Made by a program: the position numbers and the translations under genes
In this document: piece after piece, positions 55,930 through 64,000 of the stretch
How the letters are laid out: every line of letters starts with the position of its first letter
Position numbering within the stretch: the stretch's first letter is position 1
Notes under the pieces: model-generated
The model's database searches: none
What the model was told of the DNA's origin: nothing
Seen by the model: the letters and a program-made list of their open reading frames with translations, nothing else
Assembly: GCA_949987705.1 (NCBI GenBank)
Contig: OX465282.1
Span: 14,372,501-14,436,500, forward strand
DNA length: 64,000 bases
Direction: 5' to 3'
DNA from: Thereva unica
Lineage: Eukaryota; Arthropoda; Insecta; Diptera; Therevidae

Positions 55930-57400
55930 CGTTGACTCCCAAGGTGTAAACAATCATGTTGTAGGATTAATATATGTAAATACCTTAAAAAAGCCTTTGA
56001 GGATGGATCACCTCCTAAGGCTTCAAAACAAATTGGAGCTTGCATAGCCTCAACAGGACGACCTACAAAGTCAGTTGGATATTTCTGATCCCATGCAGCA
56101 GAGGGCCGAATGTTGCCACAGTGAAGGGGAATTTTCGGGATCACTCTTCAATGAGGGCAGTCTGAGCCCGCAAACCGCAGTGGAGTACACTGAGATCACT
56201 CATTCATTAGAAGAAAATCTCCTTAGAGGCCCACCTGCGGAAGTGCGGGCAACTTCTGCTCCATCGAAAAAAAACCCGAAAAAACTCGTCCGCTTTAAGA
56301 GGACGAAAGAGAGATACCAATTGTAAGAAGAGGGTTAGATCCTCTGGATCCTCTGCAGACGAGAATAACTGGGCTAAAATCCATACCCTTGAAAAGCCTA
56401 CTAAAAAGCCTTCCGAAGTCCGACGTACCCATAATGAAGCCTAGAACTGCTCCGAGGCGACCTTCTACTTAATGGCAGAAAGTGTCAGAAAGAACTTGCT
56501 TGGAACTGACTATCTGGAGACTATCCTAATCACGGAGCAACTAGTTACCGTGCCGGGAGTCTTCTGGAGGCGATAGCCGGGTTGGGACAGGGCTCAGAAC
56601 AGCCCAGGCTCCTAGGTGTTACTGCGCGCCTGGGATAGAAGGACATTACCTGTACGGACTCGGCCCCGGCCATGTGACTGAGTGGTGGGGTAAAGGAGCA
56701 AGCCTGGTATGTTCGGGAACTTCCTGGCGGCAACAGAAGGCCTCATTGACATTATGTTGATATGGATAAGGGTCCAAAACTCACCACCCACCATTCACTG
56801 AGATGATATTCTCTGAGAACGGGAGGTCTGTTGACGAGCTGGAGCGGACGGGAGCTGGGGCGGGAAGCCAAATTGGCTACAAGTTTGGTTGGGCACAGCT
56901 TAGGTTCAGGGCGACATAAAAGCCTATGACCAAAACTGTTCCCAGCTAAATTTGCATTGTCCCATCAGCGACCACTAGAACCTCGTAAGCAACCATTTCC
57001 ACTCCGATCACTAAGGAGGCAGAAAAGCCCAGGTTACCAGCTGAAGAGTTACCAACAGGAGTCTGCTCCGGCAATGGAAGACGTAAGTTGCTCGAATGCC
57101 GAGATCGTGGCACTGCATTTTTTTTGGGCTGGTGGAAGGAAGGGCCTGCAGTAACGAGTAGGGGACTCTCGCCATCATCAACCCTAACCCTAAAATGACC
57201 ACCTAAATCCTTAGCGAGGTAACCCCAGCCCAAAATGGCTCGAAAAAGGGGGTGGGACATAATCCCCTAAGGAAATAAGCACTACTTGTTCAGATAAACC
57301 TCTATCACGCCAGGGCTTCCGCGGTAGCGTTCGAAAAAACGTTTATTTTTGACAACCGGAAATACAATTTATATGATATGAAAGCGTGAACCAAAAGGCG
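55930..57400 (+). pseudogene. R1-like 5' region, decayed
   Basis: CCCAAGGTGTAAACAATCATG near 55937 matches the R1-like 5' UTR near 31163. A fragment reading FEDGSPPKASKQIGACIAS near 55995 parallels the start of ORF1 (VGAPPKAPNTARAF). LVQINLYHARAS near 57272 matches the ORF2 endonuclease start (FLQINLNHCQAA). The order and spacing resemble ORF1 plus the ORF2 start, with many stops. Confidence 0.6.
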
Positions 57401-59000
57401 CCCAAAGACAATCTCACTCTACCCTGAACAAGGGCTAAGGCCGCCTCTGTTTCGAGAGACGCTATCGGAGTTCGCCTGGTATCTGGAGTTCACCATTATC
57501 GATGTACTAACACAGGATCACCCATCTCTTTGAAAGGATAGCTTACGCCTTAAAATCGCGGAATTATCTAGGTTTCCTCATTGGATCTGCCGTACTTTAA
57601 CAGATTTGTAACAACCTATCTAAGTGCCGCCCTCTGTCACCCAACCGTTCAAGGACATCTCGAGTAGTTTACCATACACGGTCGACCTAAGTAGAGTGGC
57701 ACGTGTGTTGTTGTCCTTCACCTCCCTGATTGGCCAGACTTTTGCCTGCTGTCCCTAGCCCCCCATTAATAATTAGTCTTGTCCTTTACTACTTGAGTCC
57801 TTCTTTTCAAATATCCTTCCAATTAACGTCGACACACATATAAAGCCATTTAAAATTGACCTCATTACCACGAAAATTACCCAGAAACCGAGGGTAGGAG
57901 GCCATCGATACCTTATTACCGCGTTTCTAGTTTAAACATTCAGAAATTTTCAAGTCCACGTCGACTTCTCCCTTCCAACATCGAACGAACAGCCCTGCTC
58001 TGTCCTGCCCTGCCTTCGATGCAAGGTCCTTCTTGTACAAACACTACATACTAATAATAACTCCTAAAAAAATCAGCTGGTAATGAATTTTCCATTTTCA
58101 ATCTGTACGTGGGCAGGTGACGATAAAGAAAATTGATCGACAACACACTGAAAACAAACTTGTTGGCTTCCGTATTCCCCCCACTCCAGCTCCGTGTCCT
58201 TCCTTGCCTTGGGTCTTTACTGTCTCAAGGACGAAAATCCAACGAGGGCGCACTTTTTACATTACCATAGAGGATTGATTGAGTAGGGTGGTGGTGGGTG
58301 GTGGCTTCGAGTGAGACCCTATTACCTTACCAAACTTTACTACACCGAGCCAAGAACTACCGAATCGACCTAGTTGAAAACTTTTAACTCGATTTTCAAT
58401 TAGACCTCGCTATTCCTTGTCGTCCTTCTTCTTGTAATGGAGCCGCTTTACAATGTCATGGTAAGGCCGATGTGATGGGCGAAGCCACCCGGAATACACT
58501 TTATAGAGTACTACAACTACCGACTACGACAGCGGCTGTTGTATATGTAATGCTGGGATAGAAAACTTGACTGCCTTCAGGGTGGTTTGCGACGAAGAAC
58601 ATTCAATGGAGTATGAACACCAAGAGAGGGGACGACGGGGTAGGGTGGTGGATATAAAATGGGTGGTTTTGTCCCTTAATTAAAGTCTGGGCGCTAAAGG
58701 AGTATAAAGCATGACTAAGGGACGGTTTTAATTGGCTTAACGTTGGCTATGGTTGTTATGTAATCAACATTTTTTATGGGGTAGAAGAGGGAGAGAAGGG
58801 AGCATAGAAATAGCGGTGGAGGCAGTGAAGGATAATCATAATAATAATAGTCCATCATTTATGAGCGGTTTGGGTTGCTGGGATGGTGCAATCACAGCTA
58901 CCTTAATGGCCACATCGGCATTTCTTTGTGGGTTTTGTTGAAATTTCTTACAGTAATTTAATTCTTTTTACTTTCAGTATAGGCCACTTCTTGTCCTCAT
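57400..59000. other. Stretch without a recognised gene
   Basis: It contains GGT-rich low complexity near 58286-58306 and mixed-complexity DNA with no open frame of note. It may be unique intergenic DNA. Confidence 0.45.
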
Positions 59001-59330
59001 CAAGCAAGGACCAATAAGTCCACAATTATGGCAGTAGTGTTGCACAGCAAACAGTTTCCTAACGACAGAGAGCACCACAGAAATCCAACAGATAAACGAC
59101 GCTGACGTCTCGAAATGCTTGGAGCTACACAGACAACCTTAAGAGATGATTCCTCTGCCTGATGACTGTACAGAACCGAAAGAAGAGTTGTACCAATGGT
59201 ATACAGATACACTAACAAAACAACATACCACAGCAGAGTGATAAAACGACAGACGAAGAACCAACAAGTCACGGAGAGTTGATCCAGTGGTACACCGACA
59301 AATGTAGACAAAGACTACCACGAACCAAAC
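59000..59330 (-). repeat. Short dispersed repeat with inverted relative of 930-1009
   Basis: Read on the minus strand, GGTGTACCACTGGATCAACT followed by CTCCGTGAC repeats the motif at 930-1009. A diverged unit (TATACCATTGGTACAACTCTTC) lies about 75 bp further on. Function unknown. Confidence 0.5.
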
Positions 59331-59409
59331 GGATTACAATGGGAGGGTTGAACCAGGGGTCCTTAACCCACAAAACTAATATGCCTGGCATATGCTATTG
59401 GGAAAAACT

Positions 59410-60277
59410 TGAGACCTAGGGTATACAATACATGGTCAACCAGCTAATCTTAGCTTGGCGTCCAAATATCCGTTGAATGTTGGTCTGGAATGGTGGTATG
59501 ATTGTACCCAACACCAAGGGAAGACCGCTTATGATTGACTCTGGAAAGTGCTCTCTAAGCAGACACCTTATGTAAGGTTTCGTCATGGTTAGAAGTATAT
59601 GAGTCATCCTCTTTTTGAGAAGGCCCACTTCATTAAAGGAGTCCTTGTAGAGGAGCTGTTGGAGTCTAGTCGCCTCTGGTAGATGTTTTAGAATGTTTCC
59701 TCCGATTTCCTGTTTTGGAACGTCTCAACTCATTGTTGTAGGCTGTTCAAGTCAATGTCCAGCATGTTTTTCCCTATTCAACAATCTCCTAACGCATTGC
59801 ACTCAGTCCTTCGTTGGAAAGGACAGTTTTGCTCTCATGATAGGAGGAAATCAGCGCATCAGTGGGCTGTATGGTCGCCATCTCCAGTTCTCACACTGAG
59901 CTGATAGAGATGGCAAGCAGGTCACAAGCCCCTGAAACTTGGACCAGTTGTTTTTCTTCGGAAGCAGGGAAAGGCAGGGAATATGTGTGGGAAGCTGAAA
60001 ATGTCGATACTGATGTGAGATTGTCGGAAATAAGCCCGCTAGTGAGGTGAGGTTCAGAACCTCGCCCTGTTTTGTTCCTTGCTCCGCCTCCAGAACCGCC
60101 AGGATTGTTCTTTCTCCTCCCAGCTGGTAGCTCCGCAACAGGCTTCTTGACGCTTGCTACAACTGCGGGATCTGCAACAACGGGCCTTCTTTGCCGAACT
60201 GTCGGCATTACTGCAGTCCTCGTTATTAATAGAATCACTGGGAGGTGCCATTTCAGACCCTGGAGTCTGCTAGTCAC
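59410..60277 (-). pseudogene. Loa/Outcast-like non-LTR ORF2 fragment, second copy
   Basis: It is homologous to 37100-38480 in nucleotide order. Minus-strand readings include LTSGLISDNL, the EN side block around SLPFPASEEKQLVQVSG, and the RT N-terminal NEVGLLKKRMTHIL with LLREHFPES. Frameshifts separate the blocks. Confidence 0.6.
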
Positions 60278-60801
60278 CCAAAGATCCCTGCCCTTGTGCC
60301 TGTTTCTTTAGAGGATCCTTGAGGAACAGCGTGATATGATAGAATCGCTGGCAGTTTCCACCTTCAGATTAATCAACTTAACCATGGAGGCACTGTCTAC
60401 TACGATGACCAAGTGGAGAATAGACGCTTTCACGCGCCTCTGGACCATTACCCACGCGCGAACCGAGCTTTGTACGACGATAGTCGCAAGCCCTTTCTTG
60501 TTGATTAGGATAGCACTCTGGAGAAGTAGCCTCGAATGACAGGCGTCTAAGGGAAGTTACGTTTTTCCACCACAGTGATACAAACAGTAGTTTTGCCCTC
60601 GATGTTGGCAGGGTTTCAGTTGACCAGAAGCAGCCAGTCTATAGCACTCACTCAAGAAGAATTTTATTATTGAAGTTCTATACGCCGCATGATTCGCCGA
60701 GTCGCGCATTTAGCCGGTCAGCGGCGGCTAAACAATTGAGGGGCTACTATGCTACTTTCTGACTTTCACATAACCGCGTAAAAATTTTTGTACAGGATTT
60801 A

Positions 60802-60965
60802 AGCCTGAACCAAATATGACGTGCCGTACCGTAACCGTACGTACCCTAACGTACAAACATGAGTGTTCATATGGCACCGACCTGAATTAACATAATAACC
60901 TTGTATATCTTCGATCATTAGGGTACGTACAGCTACGGTACGGCAAATCATATTTGGTTCAGGCT
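60802..60965. mobile_element. Palindromic MITE (164 bp, TTA duplications)
   Basis: About 48-bp inverted repeats begin AGCCTGAACCAAATATGA. The arms contain GCCGTACCGTA and GTACGTACCCTAA and differ at about four positions. TTA flanks both ends (60799-60801 and 60966-60968), which suggests a PIF/Harbinger-type target duplication. Confidence 0.8.
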
Positions 60966-60976
60966 TTAGCCATATG

Positions 60977-61502
60977 TTAAAACCCCCATTCACACACAGA
61001 TTACCGGCAGGCCTTGGCTTGAAAGTTGTCGCCTTGAGGCCAAGTATCGCGTACAGAGTCAAACTGACAAAAATCTTTATGTATGTGGGCATTTATCGTC
61101 AGTTCGTGCCTAAAGATCTGAACATTTATTCAGCCTCAAGCCGTGAATTTACGGTAAGAGTTCACGGTGTATTCACTCGGGACGCAAAGCAAGGTGCGAA
61201 AACCATCCACACTCGCGTTCGCGCTTGTTCGCGGGTGTTCACAGCGTGAGTCTGGAGCCGCCTCAAGTATTAATTGAGGTCATGAGAATATTTGCATATC
61301 AACAACCTCTGTATGCTAAACTGTCGTCTTCGCCGATGTGTCTGGGAGGAATAATGACTTTACCTGCATGCTACGGCCTGTCAGACGAAGTCCTCATTCC
61401 TCAGGCAGATTAAGTAATCTGTGGCCTTCATCGGGCCGTGCCTGCCGACCTGGTCTGAAAGGCCACTGCTTAGCGGCGGCCTGTAAGTGAATGGGGGCTT
61501 TA
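60977..61502. mobile_element. Inverted-repeat element with CCCCCATTCAC ends
   Basis: Left ACCCCCATTCACACACAG and right CTGTAAGTGAATGGGGGCT are inverted, with GGCC-rich subterminal sequence (CGGCAGGCC and GGCGGCCTG). The element directly follows the MITE at 60802. No transposase and no clear target duplication. Confidence 0.55.
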
Positions 61503-61949
61503 GTGGGGGGACAAATTACGTGATATTTTCCGAGACCCCTTCTCCACATCGTGAGATTGAGTGAGATTCGGCTCCACCCCTCCCCCTAAACGCTTCACGT
61601 ACTTAATGGAAGGCTCCCAAGGGGGAACACTCGTTTACTTCCTGTGTAAATTCCCGTGTCTAGACAATGCTGGGCAACCCACACTAATCAGTTACGTTTA
61701 CATTCATCCATTACATGGAAGACTTAAAAGAGACCTCCAGACTTTGGTTAGTAGCAATGATAGGCTTTCCAAGGTCCACAGGATAGCGTTAAACATCAAC
61801 CATAGTTGACACTTGTGTCACATTTTTGTATCGCAGTAGTTAACGAGTTTTGTTATTGTTTTTTTATTTTAATATTTTTCAGTTCTATTCTAATAATAAA
61901 AGCATTTTAACAATAGTCATTTTAAACAACCGCTGAACCCTAGGTAAAC

Positions 61950-62420
61950 GAGTTTGAGCGCGTTCAAACACCTTACTATGGTTAACCATGGTTAACTATG
62001 GTAAACTTTTGTCGTTCAAAAACTCCGTGGTTAACTACAACATAACCACGAGCATAACTTTTTGGCGTTCATAAACTCCAGTGGTTAACCATGGTGTAGT
62101 TAAATTTTAACCATGCTCGGGAGCATGGTTAGCGATAGTTAAGAAGAAGAAGAATAAAAACAATTTTTTGACATTTGTTTTAATGTTAATAATGAACAAA
62201 TCAAAGTGGGATTTGTGAGATTATTTTAAATAAATAATTATTGGAAATAATTGAGGCAAATAGCCAACACTATTTTATGGAAAAAAATTTTAAATTTTCT
62301 TTACCACGTAGTTAACCACGGTGCGTTCAAAAACCTTCATGGTTAAACATAAACTTTCGTGGTTAAGTGAAGTGATGTAGCATAACCACAGCTTACCTCG
62401 TGGTTTACTATACGGCGCAA
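61950..62420. repeat. GTTAAC/GCGTTCAAAAAC-rich repeat upstream of PRPF6
   Basis: CGTTCAAA(A)AC-type motifs occur at about 61958, 62012, 62067 and 62324. They are interspersed with at least eight GGTTAAC/GTTAACC or close variants, including the palindrome GGTTAACCATGGTTAAC at 61980. Both strands of the motif are present, so the block can fold extensively. It lies 380-850 bp upstream of the PRPF6 start codon. It is either a mobile repeat or a regulatory cluster. Confidence 0.6.
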
Positions 62421-62801
62421 TAAAGTACAAAGTCGCATTGGAGGCCGCTCTACACCTAACCTAACCTAACAAACTCAATCTTACAAGAAACAGTTATATA
62501 AAGTTCATATAAAGCAATGATTTGCACGGTAGCAATACTACTTTTGTCTTTTAAAATAAAATATTTCAAACTAAAGAAAAATAAATTTTACATTTTCAAA
62601 AATAACAGCTTTACATAAAAACCAAAACATTTGTAAGGTTTATAAAGCTTCATACAAATCCAACATATTAAAACAAGATGGCAGCACACAACTAACACAG
62701 CAAACGTCAAACAACGTTCTGACATTGATAAATAAAAACTCACAACCCACAGTTTTGTTGATAAATACAAACCAAGAAAATCCGCGAAAAATACTGCAAA
62801 A

Positions 62802-64000
62802 ATGGCAAATGTGACCGCCGCAGCAATCGCTAACAGGAACAAGAAGCATTTCCTCGGTGTTCCAGCACCTTTAGGATATGTAGCTGGTGTAGGACGAGGG
62901 TAATTTAACCACTTTTTGAGCCCCGAAAAACGCGAAATTTCTTATCTTCTTATCTTTACAGTGCTACAGGATTCACTACCAGATCTGATATTGGTCCCGC
63001 TAGGGATGCAAATGATGTCTCAGACGATAGGCATGCACCACCAGCCGCAAAAAGGAAGAAAAAAGAAGAGGAGGAGGAAGATGATGAGGATTTGAACGAT
63101 TCTAATTATGATGAATTCAGTGGCTACAGTGGATCCTTGTTTTCGAAAGATCCCTACGATAAGGACGATGAGGAAGCTGATGCTATTTACGAGTCTATAG
63201 ATAAAAGAATGGACGAGAAACGTAAGGAATACAGAGAGAAAAGATTGAAGGAGGATTTGGAGAAATATCGTCAAGAAAGGTTTGTTTTATTAATTCAATC
63301 AAAATATGTACCTCAGTCTAATTACATAAAATTCATATTCCAGACCAAAAATCCAGCAACAATTCTCCGATCTCAAAAGAAACCTATCAGCAGTCACCGC
63401 AGAAGAATGGGCCAACATCCCAGAAGTTGGTGACAGCCGAAATCGCAAACAACGAAATCCCAGAGCAGAAAAATTCACTCCTCTACCAGATAGTGTATTA
63501 TCACGTAACTTAGGCGGCGAATCACAAACAAACTTAGATCCACGCTCAGGATTAGCATCAGTAGTTCCAGGTGTTGCTACACCTGGAATGCTAACACCGA
63601 CTGGCGACTTGGATCTGCGAAAAATAGGTCAAGCTCGTAACACTTTAATGAATGTGAAGCTATCACAAGTCTCCGACTCAGTAACTGGACAAACGGTGGT
63701 AGATCCTAAGGGATACTTGACGGATTTACAAAGTATGATACCCACGTATGGTGGTGATATCAATGATATTAAGAAGGCGCGATTGTTGCTCAAGAGTGTG
63801 AGGGAAACAAATCCCAATCATCCACCGGCTTGGATAGCTAGTGCACGTCTAGAGGAAGTTACTGGGAAAGTGCAAATGGCTAGAAATTTGATAATGCGCG
63901 GATGTGAGATAAATCCGTTGAGTGAGGATTTGTGGCTGGAGGCTGCTCGGCTGCAGCCACCGGATACTGCGAAGGCTGTTATTGCTCAAGCTGCAAGGCA
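62802..64000 (+). CDS. Prp6: Pre-mRNA-processing factor 6 (PRPF6/Prp6), 5' part
   Basis: Three exons are visible: 62802-62899, 62962-63279 and 63344-64000, running off the window. The introns are 62 bp (62900-62961) and 64 bp (63280-63343), both GT...AG, and the frame is preserved (GG|T and AG|A). The joined 357 codons begin [20 protein letters not shown]. They contain the PRP1_N domain hallmarks: [20 protein letters not shown]; an acidic [12 protein letters not shown] stretch; [32 protein letters not shown]; and [11 protein letters not shown]. They continue with [38 protein letters not shown] and the first HAT-type helical repeats ([28 protein letters not shown]). The protein bridges U5 and U4/U6 snRNPs in the nuclear tri-snRNP. 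The full family length is about 940 residues, so about 60 percent lies beyond the window. The start is set by homology and the Kozak-like AAAAATGG. Confidence 0.98.

Noticed and set aside
60054..60251. Ser/Arg/Cys-rich minus-strand frame (65 codons) as a small protein gene
   Set aside because: It lies next to the Loa/Outcast-like ORF2 remnant in the same orientation and is more simply decayed retroelement sequence.
62455..62470. (CCTAA)3 resembling the insect telomere repeat (TTAGG)n
   Set aside because: Only three units occur, in ordinary intergenic DNA 330 bp upstream of PRPF6. Such short runs are common in insects and are no evidence of a telomere or interstitial telomeric array.
63092..63433. 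A separate 113-codon gene at 63092-63433
   Set aside because: It is exon 2 of PRPF6 read through intron 2. The GT...AG boundaries at 63280 and 63343 restore the conserved PRPF6 sequence.

Overview
The window looks like repeat-dominated chromosomal DNA of an insect, probably a dipteran. The evidence is 62-64 bp spliceosomal introns in the one host gene, insect-type non-LTR lineages (CR1, R1, Loa/Outcast-like and L2/Kiri-like), a Transib transposon, many hAT elements and long (TA)n tracts. The species cannot be named from the sequence. Nothing prokaryotic is present. The only confident host gene is at the right edge: the first three exons of the U4/U6.U5 tri-snRNP splicing factor PRPF6 (62802 to beyond 64000, + strand).

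Left part (1-14900). A repeat fragment (repeat A, about 1026-2359) is followed by about 3.8 kb with no recognisable gene. A badly decayed Ty3/Gypsy-type LTR retrotransposon lies on the minus strand (about 6205-8583). An apparently intact Transib DNA transposon occupies 11193-14160. Its transposase is RAG1-related and retains all three catalytic acidic residues, its inverted repeats begin CACAGTG, and it is flanked by a perfect 5-bp CCATG duplication. It sits in the very end of an older MITE (remainder to 14348). A minus-strand RT 3' fragment follows.

Central matryoshka (14899-36888). The two ends of one hAT element, with perfect ACCACAGC duplications, are separated by about 22 kb of insertions. 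Repeat A lies inside it and is split by a near-full-length, frameshifted CR1 element with a PHD-finger ORF1. The (TA)n tract at the CR1 3' end has been entered by two large blocks. One is an about 10.4-kb inverted-repeat element with 375-bp, nearly identical arms, carrying a second CR1 copy and a 5.55-kb array of the octamers GGGAATGC/GGGAGTGC. The other is a nearly intact R1-like element flanked by (TA)n on both sides, with ORF1 and an ORF2 carrying a single in-frame TAG.

Right part (36900-62800). This holds Loa/Outcast-like fragments and several hAT elements with exact 8-bp target duplications. One is a four-level nest at 41481-45229 ending in a 146-bp satellite. Another carries decayed transposase fragments at 45256-48107. 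There is also a decayed L2/Kiri-like element (50155-53127), R1-like fragments, two MITEs, and a GTTAAC-rich repeat just upstream of PRPF6. The genes in the window do not form a host pathway. The window is best read as a chronicle of layered transposition beside a housekeeping splicing gene.
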